This document shows, piece by piece, positions 47,301-58,158 of a DNA stretch of 64,000 nucleotides; position 1 is the stretch's first letter; each line of letters begins with the position of its first letter. The translations under genes were made by a program, and so were the position numbers. The notes below the pieces were generated by a model. It was not told where the DNA came from. It saw only the letters and a list, made by a program, of their open reading frames with translations, and ran no database searches. The stretch comes from Hymenolepis diminuta (taxonomy: Eukaryota > Platyhelminthes > Cestoda > Cyclophyllidea > Hymenolepididae), in NCBI GenBank assembly GCA_900708905.1, contig CAADRB010000001.1, positions 3,421,189 to 3,485,188 on the forward strand, written 5' to 3'.

Positions 47301-48824
47301 AAATAGACCTCTTTCACTAAAATAAGTACTGGATCATAATACTGAAAATGAACTTTAGGCTAAACTTGAAAGTCCGACCGAAACGCGTTTGAATAAAGAA
47401 TTATTTCACAGTTATCAATTTGCGAAAGAACAAATTATGTGTTTTTGAGGAGTGAATAACAAATTTGAAAACTATGCCTAAACAACCTAAAAGTTGGGGA
47501 AACATTTTTAAGACTATAAGATTATAAGATTTTTTAGGTCAATATTTATCGATGGTAAGAATCAATTGCTTGCTTTTGGCTATTACCAGATGCAAAAGAA
47601 CCGGGATAGCATGATTAACCACTCCATTGAATCAGGGTCTAAAAGCTCTGAATACTAGGGTAAAATAGGACTCTTTACTTACCACTTCTATCCCCCTTCT
47701 TCCATTTCATATGTTATAAGACTACTTCTCCATCTTTAATATTCAATTTCTTTTCTAAGATTAATAATGCATTAAATTTTTTCTGCTTTATCGTTGACAG
47801 TAATTATTATAATAATTATGGATTATTGAGCACATGTGGTTATAATTCGGTCATTCCAACTGCGCTACACTTTATTTTATTGATGGTCAAAGTAAGATAT
47901 CAAGTTATCGTTAATATTCATGGCCTAAGCTGTCCAGACGTTCATAAATCTGTGGATTTTTAAACGAATTGGCAGCTACCCATATTTGCCTATCTCAGAT
48001 TTTATCCTTAGGTTTACTTTGCAAATTTAAAGAAATGGTCGAAAATGTTTGTTTTCTTTCAAATCGATTCTATAAAAAGCTAAGAATGATGGCACACTAT
48101 TTTTTTAAGTTCAAGAAAAGTTAGCTAGATGAGAAGTTTGTTAGTCAAACACTGGTAAGTCCTGTTAGTGTAAAAATCTACGTGTTGAATACAAAGGCGT
48201 ACAAAGAAGGACTTGATCATGTAACCGATCTCCTCTATTTTTTGTGTTACTGGATGTGTATTTTAAGATAGTTATTCCAACTTCAGAGCATTTCAACGAA
48301 ACGAAGAGTCAAAGCCAGGAAGGAATGTCAAAATGCAGAAAAGGTAAATATTAAGCCCCAAATAGCTTTCTTTTCAATGTACTAAAACCTGAAAGCTATT
48401 AATCCAACTCTCCAATTCGAATACTTATGTGATCCCTTAATAATAATACATAAAAAACTATTTGGTTGATTTAACTGTCCTATAACCTCTAAACATTGCA
48501 GACCTTACTTCACTCAGGAGACATAGGGTCAAATCCTGAAATTTCAACATTAGGACATGACATAGTTAACTATATTCATTAATTATAATGTGGATTACCT
48601 GATGTATCAGGAATCCAAATGAAGTAAGACTGAAGTATTCTCTGCTCCAACTAATCACCCCGTTTCTTCATATGGGGAATTCTATTGTTTACATGCTATC
48701 CCATCATTAAAATTTTATTTACTTTATTTGTTTCTCTTAATATTAATGAAACGGTCGGGGTAAATTTCGGATTTTTATTTGTTTTAATGTGTGGTCAAGT
48801 CCTCTGTTATGAAGTGGTCTACAC
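47301..48824. other. gene-free stretch
   Basis: No coding signal; a palindromic AATTATTATAATAATTA lies near 47801-47817. Confidence 0.5.
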
Positions 48825-49170
48825 TTGTTCAGACAAAAGCGAGAAAAGACAGATATTTTACTAGTAAAGAAAAGTCTAGTAACGAGATTAGACCAGAGCA
48901 GATTTATTGAGGTAATTAAGAATCCCTATAAACACAAAATTGGGTTTGGTGGGATTGTGACTGGCAGGAGAAGATTGAACCAATCGCTAAACTTCACTTC
49001 CGATATGGTAGAATATGATTGGTCCGAAAACAAAAGATTGATGAATGGTGGCTGAATCCATCATGCTATAGTCTGTCACTCTTATGATGTGGAAGTGACG
49101 TGTCAGTAAAGAGGAATGGATATTGAACTTCCGCTGCACGGCAAATCATTGTTTCATTATTAAATAGAGT
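48825..49170 (+). repeat. dispersed repeat family A, copy 2
   Basis: Matches 121-440 and the reverse of 56400-56720. TATAAACACA and two CCAAT/ATTGG motifs (AACCAATCG, TGATTGGTCC) sit in order in the middle, as in the other copies. A 76-residue open frame runs through the repeat but has no counterpart in the others. Family E follows directly. Confidence 0.6.
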
Positions 49171-49189
49171 TTAGGAATCTGATGAATAT

Positions 49190-49440
49190 GGATTTAAAGT
49201 AGCTTTGATCCCAAGCAAAGCTGCTCTTATACTCTGACTGTGTTAGACTGAGGGAATACAATAACCTCCCCAAATTAGAAGAACGAGAATTGAGGCGGAC
49301 CTGTTGTATTTTGGATAATCACGCAAGGAGGCGAGGAAAGAGAACGATGGGAGGGGGGTGGGTGTTATAGCGTAACCAATTAGAAGTCCTGGTAGTAATC
49401 TCGCAGAGCCAACAATCCAGAATACTCGGTAATATAGCTA
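49190..49440 (+). repeat. dispersed repeat family E, copy 3
   Basis: AAAGTAGCTTTGATCCCAAG, ACTGAGGGAATACAATAAC, AGAAGAACGAGAATTG and a purine-rich GGAGGCGAGGAAAGAGAACG segment follow the family order. It is more diverged than copies 1 and 2. It includes GGGAGGGGGGTGGG at 49350-49363. Confidence 0.45.
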
Positions 49441-49494
49441 CTTAACACAGAAACTAATAACCCACGGCAGATCACAAGACACGTTATAATCAAC

Positions 49495-49665
49495 ATGCGT
49501 GTATTCACGAAACTCACTCTCTATCAGTATCGGCTTAAACAAATAAGAATAATTATCAAGTGTCTTTTATCAGTGGGGAAATAAAGAAAGAAATTACATT
49601 TTTATTCATAGAAGAAATATTGGGAGCGGGGGAAAATAATTATCATTTCCTCTAACAGTGGAATA
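49495..49665 (-). repeat. dispersed repeat family K, copy 2
   Basis: Inverted relative to 31310-31510 with high similarity over about 160 bases, including ATCAGTATCGGCTTAAACAA and TTTATTCATAGAAGAAATAT on plus. Confidence 0.65.
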
Positions 49666-50752
49666 CTCGCCTAACAGCGAAAATGACAGTAGTGCTGTGT
49701 GTTAAAACAAAATAAAGTACTTTCAGAGGGACCGTCTGATTTACAGTCTTTGTCCTTTGACAATTAGGGTGGAGGTGAGTCAGAAGGCGCAAGGTATGCA
49801 GGAGACTAAGCAGGTCTGCAAGTCAGCAAGCGCAGCTACTTCAAATTTTAAAGAACTGAGAATGCATCTTATGCTCTCTAAAACTTGAGTGAAAGGAGAT
49901 CTTTTGTTTTTCAAGTAACTAAAATTATGCAGATCGGGATTTTTTGCCTTTTCACTACTTAGTTCAGAAAGACATGTAACGTTTTTTTGTCGCTCAGACT
50001 TAATTTAATTTCGACATTGCGGATGACATTCTGATTTGTGGAGTTTTAACTACCCCTGTTTTTATAAGACTTAAAGCACCCGGCACTTAAATTAATCCCT
50101 ATGGCTATAGAACAGTGTTTTCTTTTCGCTGAACATTTGATTACAGTTGGTAAACTTTGCGCTTCTCTCATTTCGCCCGAATTCTCATCTAGATGAAGAC
50201 TTACACTTGGAGAGAAGAATCAACATTGGCGTCCATCTTAACAGGCTAAACCAAAATACTATTGACGTCATATGTGATTTCTCTTAGCTACGACTTTAAT
50301 TAAGTATTTTCTTAAGTTGCTGTTGGTACCTGTTGACTCGAATGAGATTTTAGGGCAGGAGAACTAGGGAACTTTTTCATAGCTGCCGATAGGTCAGGTC
50401 TTCGTCGTTTAAGCATGGCAACGACATTCCTCAAAGGAAACCGCTGAGCTAGCTCTCACATGTCATGGCCCTGTAAGAATGTAAAAATTAACCTTCTCTC
50501 ATAAAATATTATAATGCATTTATTATTCGAGATAAGAAAAGTGCCTTTTCACTTCCATTTATTAAGAAAAGGATACAAAACTGTTTTCCTCATTCCTTTG
50601 AAAAGAAATTATAATCAAGTTGGCAAATAGTATTAGCACTTTATACACTTCTTTAAATTCCTTGGGACCTATAAATAGGAAAAATAAACCATCTTTTATT
50701 TTTGGAAAGAGGAGTTGTTGAAATTATACTTAACATATATAAAATATCTGCC
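49666..50752. other. gene-free stretch
   Basis: No coding frame was recognised. Confidence 0.5.
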
Positions 50753-51050
50753 CTAACTTAACTTAGATAAAAGCTCTGCGGCTTCAAAGATAGGAGAGGT
50801 ACGACCATCCAATTTTTCAACCGATGCAATTCGAGATGTATGCTCCCTTCTGTCATCAGAAAATTCGAATTTGTTTGCAAAACAAGCGAAAATGAAAATA
50901 CAAGTGAATGCAAATCTTCGTTTACGAAAACCGACATCTTTTACAATTTTTCCCAGTTGAAATGACCGTTGTAAGCAAGCCAAAGAAAGCAATACTAATC
51001 ACAACTGGAGCTCCCAAGTAATCTCCGTTCTCCTTGAATACAATCTCCAT
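50753..51050 (-). pseudogene. candidate small membrane-protein gene with one-base frameshift
   Basis: The ATG at 51050-51048 has A at -3 and an in-frame TAA two codons upstream. The first frame gives MEIVFKENGDYLGAPVVISI, then a hydrophobic run to about residue 33, and soon reaches a stop. A second frame continues from the same point with a short hydrophobic segment (FAFTCIFIFACFA), then a charged, well-balanced tail ending SPIFEAAELLSKLS and TAG at 50753. Both frames join if one base of the A5 run (50947-50951 on plus) is extra. With it corrected, the product is about 98 residues with two hydrophobic segments. A sequencing error, a polymorphism, a real pseudogene or a tiny intron are all possible. 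I recognise no family. Calling it pseudogene is provisional. Confidence 0.4.
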
Positions 51051-51289
51051 AATTTACATTTTCATTTGTAAGTGCATATGATACACTTCTCTGATCGAAG
51101 CATATTTTTTATACGCTTCATACGCAACATAAGTTTATTATTTTAGATCAAATGGACTAAGTAATGTAAATACATCTGAGATGGCATAATTTCATTTCTA
51201 CTCTTGTCGAGCTGAGATTTATATTATGCTCAATTTTAGCTATATAGTAAAACAAACTGTTGCGTTAATATATACTTATACATTTTTGG

Positions 51290-51560
51290 TAAATTGAAGT
51301 AGCTTTATACAGTAAAGAACCGGACCAAATTAGGCTTAATTTCCCCCACAGAACTTGTGGGAGTAACCACTAGGGTTGGTAGGTAGCAACTGTAAAATGT
51401 AAGACACAAGAGTTGCGTATGTGAAAGTTTATTGAACGAACCACGATTAAAATTCAAGAGATTAAGAGAAAGATGAGAAGAGATGCTAGGAGCTGGGAAG
51501 TCACAAGCGTTTACCTGCCCTCCCCTCCTTTGAATGTGTATAAAGGCGGGTAGTATAACC
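51290..51560 (+). repeat. dispersed repeat family E, copy 4
   Basis: GTAGCTTTATACAGTAAAG, CCGGACCAAATTAGGCTTAA, GAGTAACCACTAGGGTTGG and AGACACAAGAGTTGCG match copy 1. Confidence 0.55.
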
Positions 51561-51789
51561 AGATGGAATGGCTACGGACATCACTAATCGGAGAAACTGA
51601 ACACCAACAGCGCCCATTCAAAGATCACTTAATTAATTTATCCGGATGTTTAAAATAAACCACCTGAGGACACACGATGGTTCTCTACGAGGTACTTGAG
51701 GTTGCACCAGGATCAAATACTTCAAGCGTCACTGTGAGGTCGAAATAGTTAGGTCTCAGAGATTAGTGATGACCTAGATAAAAATTTTT

Positions 51790-52130
51790 GAAAACATAGG
51801 AATTCATCCTTCAAATAATGGTTTTCTTAAGGTTAACAGGATGTAAGAGATTTTCAGAGTGAGAAGACCAAGAATTAAATAGAACCGCATTTATGTTGGA
51901 TAATTGGAATGAACGACAGAGAAAAGGAGGAGGGAGTGGAAAGATAAATGAGTCATTGCTGAGCTAGAACAACTCAAGTTGTATGGAACAGGCCAATGAG
52001 ACACAATAAGACTGTTGATAGATTTCGCATTCTTTATCCGTTAATGTGTTACGCTAGAGGTACGAGTTACTGGGTGCATAATACATAAGGAGACTGAACA
52101 GTCCTATGAGCCAGCGGAGTTTATTTGATC
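51790..52130 (+). repeat. dispersed repeat family E, copy 5
   Basis: TTCTTAAGGTTAACAGGATGTAA, AGACCAAGAATTAAATAG, GAAAAGGAGGAGGGAGTGG and AACAACTCAAGTTGTATGGAACAG match copies 1 and 2. It follows copy 4 by about 230 bases in the same direction. Confidence 0.55.
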
Positions 52131-53709
52131 AGAATTTGTTTGTATTTTCTCACCGAATGAAATTTCGACTATCACACAATGATCAAAAATGAAGCACATT
52201 TCAACTATTTTTGTGATTATCTATTAGCTTTTACAGATAGAACACAGGTTCTTTGCTGAAATTTTTGAAATATCAAGAGTCTTTGGTAAGTTTGATTTTA
52301 GCTAAACCCAGATTCCTCTTTTTGATGTTTTAGGACGGCAAAATGGGCAATTGTTTATTATTTTTTTCCCAACACTAATAGTATTTTTGCATAAATTGGG
52401 AATGAATATTAAATTTTCATACATACAGGTTGATTGAAAAATAACTCTCTAAAAATTTCAGCTCATTATAAACATTGGTAACCAGTTGTTGGTGAGCTCT
52501 GCTATATTAAGATGGCGCTAGCACTTATCACTCTCTAGTACCTAGGCTATTAGAAGAAAACTTATCTGAAGTGGTCGATCAGTCATCTCAATTAAAAAAT
52601 TCAAACAAGCTCTTGAATGTGCAAGTATCAATTTGTTAAGGAAACAGGATACAAATTTTTAAATCTGAAGATTGAAAGGCTAGAACGAAATAACTTGAAT
52701 CCAAAAGAATAAATATAAGAATCTTGTGATACCCCGAGTTTTTGCTCTTCGATGCTCTTCCATTACCAAATATTGAAGTCTTTGTTGTTCCTTATGTTCG
52801 GATGCTTACCCACGGTAAAATTGCAGCCTTGTCTTGTCATGGTTAAAATAATTAACTAATTGTTTGAACGATACATAGGCTTAGAATTATTACAGATATA
52901 TATGCTCAAATAGAGAACTGTCGTATAAAACTCAGAGCATTAAGCTCTATAATTAAGTTTTAAGAAATTGCGAGTGAATACTCTTATAAAAGTTTAATTT
53001 TAGATAAAATGACATTTTATGTGCATTCTTCTCAAGTTTCGTCTGATCCTTCACATATCCTAAATATGTTCTATTTACTCTTTTAACCGTTAAATAAATT
53101 GTTTTGACATGAAACGTTCTTATTTAAAATAATGTAAGATCTGAAAGTTTATGTAAAAACTGTAGACAATTAAATATGAAAAAAATTTATCGATTTTGCT
53201 TAAAATTTCTTCATTAACCTCGAAAAAACGTAATTTTCCTTATTTCGTGATTTCATAAGTCACCAAGGAAGTGCTTTTCCAGATCTTACTTCAGTTTAAA
53301 TGAAAATCTAAATTTTTAGGAAAATAAATGGAAAAAGATTTAAAGAAATAATAGACGCATTTTAAAACCTTTAAATATTAGTTATTTTTCGAAGTATTAA
53401 TGGTGGAAGGTAGCATTGGGGCCTATTATCTATCAATAGTAATGAGCCTGCGATATAACTAGGGTGTCTATGTCTCTCGAATTTCAAAGGAGATACAAGC
53501 CATCGTCAAACCAAAAGCCTCCCTTTTTTTAACTTTCTAATCGCCTTAGATTCTCCTGTCTTTAAACTGTTCTAAGTGGCTTTGCCAACTCTCCATCAAT
53601 TTTTCACTGAGTTCTACTTCCAACACCATATCACTTCGGCTCCTACTATTCAAAAAGTTCTGTTTCTAAGCTATCAGAATTCCTATTGGCTCTATACTAA
53701 TTCGGTCTT
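52131..53709. other. gene-free stretch
   Basis: No coding signal or repeat partner was recognised. Confidence 0.5.
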
Positions 53710-53960
53710 AAGCTTTTTCCTTACTTTTTCATGATGTAGGTCACAATGATGGAATAAATTAAGTCGCTCATGTCGTTAGAGCAGGTTGAAGATGACTAGA
53801 AGATACATATAAATACTTCTTCGTGCAGTCCTAATCATGCCTAATCAGCGATGTCTCTGAGTGATGATTGGCATCTCTGTAGGCTTATACAAACACATAC
53901 ACCTAGACCGCATGCGATATTATCGTTCCAGATGGTCGGATATTTACTTACATCTGTTAT
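53710..53960 (+). repeat. dispersed repeat family J, copy 4 (3' part)
   Basis: GAATAAATTAAGTCGCTCATGTCG aligns with the window-end copy. ATGTCTCTGAGTGATGATTGG and CTCTGTAGGCTTATAC align with the reverse complement of 13080-13130. This copy links the two halves of J copy 3. Confidence 0.55.
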
Positions 53961-54599
53961 CTAGCATCCTTACAGCTCAATAACTGCTGACCCCTCTATC
54001 CCTATTTTTTCTATAATTCCTAATAAAACAATACTGACATTGTCCATCATTCTTTATTCATTACATTTTTGGATAACCAAATAATATTATTATGGTTAAA
54101 TTCTAATAGAAAAGGATCACGCTGCTTCTTATATTATTTTACCTTTCAAATTCAAAATCATTCCACCTTTCGTCATCATCACTTTGCTTTAACTAAACAA
54201 ACTGCGCATTTAGATGGAACCTTCTGCAGAATTTTGGGCTTGATTAACTCATGGGAAGAGTGAAAAATAAGACTTATAATTGTGTCTGGATTTTAATTAA
54301 CGTGATCCCTCTCTCGTTTGCCAAAATAACAGCAAGGTATTGCACACATGGGTACTTCAAAAGGTAAACAAAGTCAAGTTGCTTAAACAATTTTTCTATG
54401 CTGCAGTAAAAAAAGTATTTTTATCTACTTTCAATGTTGTCTCGCCACATAAGTTTAAGGATCTTTTAGAATACATAATTGTCTCTATTATAAAGCTACA
54501 ACTACTCGGATCCGAGAGAGAAGACCTTTAACTCAGTCTTTTGTTCGAAAGTAGTTTTAGTTATATTGAATTTAATATTTAGTAAATGACTGGCTGCTT
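53961..54599. other. gene-free stretch
   Basis: Two short frames (54069-54263 and 54340-54531) have no motifs and no support. Confidence 0.45.
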
Positions 54600-54800
54600 G
54601 ATAAGTCAATAATTGTATCAATTGTAGTGCTTTAGTGTTGGTCTTACATATTCAAGTGCAAGCTTTACAATTCAGTGATCGATTATTCAGTGGATGAGAG
54701 AAGAAGCCCATTTTTTCACTGGAGTGTGCCGAAAATATTTCATTAGACTTTCTAACAGGTCAAAATATGAACTGAGCATGTATTAATTACTTTTGTTAAG
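54600..54800 (+). repeat. dispersed repeat family G, copy 3
   Basis: TTGGTCTTACATATTCAAGTGCAAG, ACAATTCAGTGATCGATTATTCAGTGG, GTGCCGAAAATATTTCATTAG match copy 4 especially well. Family F follows within about 100 bases. Confidence 0.6.
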
Positions 54801-54904
54801 TACTTTGGGTGTTGTAGGGGAAGTGATAAAGATGAAAAGCGGCAAGAGAATGTCTGGAAGAAAATGTTTATAGCATAGCTGAATAATTAAAATTATGAAA
54901 TATC

Positions 54905-55230
54905 ATTTTTTCCATACGAATTATTATAATCCACGGCAAAGTGAAGGCAAATGCCTAATTTTTCCTCGTGGAAAAGCAAAAGAAAATTACACAAGGAATA
55001 AAGCGGGGGTTATAAAAAGACTTTGAGAGTGAAGTCAAGGAACCAAAGCGTCTTACGTTATTTGATTTTTGGAATCGGATTTGACAATACTTACTTAATG
55101 AGTATTGCACTTTCCAAAATTCAAATTTCGTCATTCGTCATCTGGATTACTGAGCAAATTCTAGTTTCTCGTTTCCTATGTTTATTGACCGATTGATTAA
55201 TTTAAATAGACGACGTTGTTACTTCAACTC
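54905..55230 (+). repeat. dispersed repeat family F, copy 6
   Basis: ATTATTATAATCCACGGCAAAGTG, AAAGACTTTGAGAGTGAAGTCAAGG, CAAAATTCAAATTTCGTCATTC, GAGCAAATTCTAG and TGTTTATTGACCGATTGATTAA match copy 3. Confidence 0.6.
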
Positions 55231-55919
55231 TTTTTTTACTTCCAAATGCCAAGAAAACAGGTTATTCTTATACGATCTTAAACTATTTACGTGATTTTAA
55301 CACAGCTGAAATGACTTGAATTTACGCACAAACGTATATGCAAAAAGGGGAAATGCCTTACCCTGTTATCAAAATCAAATAAGAATAAACCGTAAATATA
55401 TACCGCTTGAGTACATTTTCAATAGATCAATCCCATTTCCACATATTTTTGAACTTTATATCATTGGTTGATTTAAGTTAAGGGGTTTGTAACTTCAAGA
55501 ATATAACCAGCAGATTGTTTCAACCCAGTGGTAAGGACAAAGATGAATATTAAGATGCAAAGGAAAAGGCCCAGATTAAATAAAATTAATAAAAATTATT
55601 TAATTTAATTTATTTTATCACTATTTATACTTATCATTTGAAATTATTCTGATTTGCGATACTCAAAGGATTATGATTTTGAGGAGTTATGATGCACAAA
55701 ATGCAATCGAATGACTCTGAGCTCAATTTCGTAAAATATACTAAAGTAGGCCTTAATATTATAGTATATTGGGACAAGTGGTTCACCAATTGTAGAAAAA
55801 CAAAACCTGGGTTCAACATATGTATATCATAATTATTTTTATTAATTGTTTACTGTTGTTCATCAACTGACAAGAGGCTCAAAGTCTGTCAACGTCTTTA
55901 TCATACCTCAATAATCCCT
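55231..55919. other. gene-free stretch
   Basis: AT-rich; the minus frame 55634-55819 has no support. Confidence 0.5.
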
Positions 55920-56110
55920 CTTTATCAGAATTCGGTTTGCATTCGCTTAGCGCATTCCTTCTCTTCCAATACCCATGCCTCCAATTCCCTTCTTGCTTCC
56001 TCCTTCATTCCAGTACACATTGGTCCAACTCAGCTTTTGACTTACTTATTTGGGAAAGGTTGCTGTATACTTATAGTCTTTAGGAGATTTATAAGCCTAA
56101 CTTAGTCCAG
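55920..56110 (+). repeat. dispersed repeat family I, copy 3 (3' part)
   Basis: CGCATTCCTTCTCTTCCAATACC, CTTCCTCCTTCATTCC, GGGAAAGGTTGCTGTATAC and CTTTAGGAGATTTAT parallel 5015-5160. Much of the shared sequence is pyrimidine-rich, which lowers certainty. Confidence 0.4.
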
Positions 56111-56399
56111 CTCTAAAAATATTTTACCGAGACTAGGGTTACTTTATCGGCGAGCACGGTTTTCACTGGACCAAACCTAAATATGTTTACTATGGACACA
56201 TACACACCAACTCAGCCTATTTCATCATCCATCTATGTATATTCACCATAAAATTCCAAACAGCAGCCCATCAATCAAATATTAAATGCATGGTCAGCTG
56301 TTCAACTTCGATATAGGTCGTCGCAGAAAGTTCCTCTGGATCTTCACGGTTGTCAATGTACTCAACCTCATACTTGTAACCTATTTTCTTCAATTGGTA

Positions 56400-56720
56400 A
56401 CTCTTTCTCAACACCCCCGTGCATCACAACTTGATAAGTGATAGGAAGGCGAAAGAAGTGCAAGTACATGTTGTCGCAATATCACAGCATGACGAGGTCA
56501 ACTGCCATTCATCAGTCGGTTTGTTGTTTGACCAATTAGATTCTGACACATTTATTTATGTGGTCCAATGCTGGGTTCAGTCTTCTCTGGCCAATCAAAA
56601 TCCGGGCAAACTCAAATCAAATTGTATAAATAGAACGTTTTTTCTCACATCATTAAATGTCTGATTACTAGACAGATCCTTGTCTTCTCTCTTCCCCTCT
56701 GGAGTCTGAGTAATTGTAGC
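56400..56720 (-). repeat. dispersed repeat family A, copy 3 (inverted)
   Basis: Its reverse complement carries GTGTCAGAATCTAATTGGTC, TGATGAATGGCAGTTGACC, GTCATGCTGTGAT and CTTTCGCCTTCCTATCAC in the order of 271-440. On plus, TATAAATAG near 56626 and three CCAAT/ATTGG motifs lie within it. The 81-residue plus frame at 56419-56664 is not kept in the other copies. Confidence 0.6.
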
Positions 56721-58156
56721 AAATTCTATAACATTTTGGTCAATCTGTTATAACATTAACCTTACCTCCCAATTATGTCTTTCATAATCTTGTATTCCAT
56801 AAGCCCTCTACTGCATGGTGCATCACCACTGTTTCTACTTCTCTTCCTGCAAAATCCTCCTCCATTCTATGCTATTCTCCCATTATTATCAAGCCAACTT
56901 TACCGTAAAGAGCTCGAAACACCAGTTGCTGCACTACATTCATACCGACGTCCCTTCTAGTGCATGTTCCCTCCCACAAACATGCCAGATTAGGGGTTCT
57001 TTATGACCATTACGACAGATGCCCTAGTTGCGTCGTAATCTCTAAGCTGCTGAATGATATCGGGTATGGGGGTGGTTCCGGTTATTGACAATTTGTCTAA
57101 AAACGTATTCAGGCACTCTAGTAACGGGGATTCATGTCCAACTCACGAAAATTTAAGTCGAAATAAATTTGAGTTGTCGGGTAAAATACCCACACACTTC
57201 GGTATCAGCATCACATCAATAAAGATCAAATTTTGAATAGACAACTATAAGTACAATGAACAGAAATGCTCTTAAAATGATTTTTCACGCAAAGCGTACT
57301 TTCACTTACTCAAAAGTGAATAAAAAATTAAAATTAATTTATTAAGTCTAATTATTTTGTATGCAATTGATTTTTCTTACAGGAACTAGCAACTGAAGTG
57401 TATTTAACTCGATTTTGGAAAATTTATAAATAAAATGTAATGACTTTTAATAAATTATCTATTATTTCAATAATAATTTGAAGTAAATAAAATGTTTAAT
57501 AGTTTTCATAATTATATTTTCTTATCGGGAGATGCAATTTTGTCATCGCAGATGTATTGCAGGGGTATGCGAAAAGGGGTTTTTTGAAAAAACTTGTAAA
57601 AAAAGTTACTTTCAAACTACTAATAATAACTTTGGCCCAACAAACGTGATTTCTGTATCTAACTACTATTCGAATTTCCTTACCCCCAACCACATACTTC
57701 GGAATTTATATTTTTATTGTCCATGGTAGCGCAGAGAGGATATACGCCGTTTGCTCATGGGGAGGTAGCCAAACTAACAGGAGGGGAAAGAGTGTGGTTT
57801 CAGGGAGAGGGGTAGGGGAATAAAGAAGGGTTGAGAGTCAGGGAATCGGGTGAACCTTAGGTTCCAGGATAATCAGGTCAACTGCTTTGTCAATTCAAAG
57901 TTCAATCAGATTTGTCTCATGCTTTTGAGATCTTCTTAATTAGGAAAATACCAATAACATAATTTCATGTTATTTCGCAGTTATCCTCGTTTCACATAAA
58001 TTGTATGGCACGCAATATCATAAAATTAATTTCCACCATTTCAAATACAAATTTGATTTACTATAGTCTAGTTAAAACAAGTCAACCAAGAGGTCAAATT
58101 CGACTTTAAGATGTTCAAAAATAGTTTAAATTCACAAAAAGATTAACATTTAGACA
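56721..58156. other. gene-free stretch
   Basis: Short overlapping frames at 56775-57236 and 57496-57729 lack motifs. A purine-rich block with GGGGAAAGAG lies near 57775-57840. Confidence 0.45.
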
Positions 58157-58158
58157 TA

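Noticed and set aside
56419..56664. 81-residue frame
   Set aside because: It lies in repeat family A and is not kept in the other two copies.
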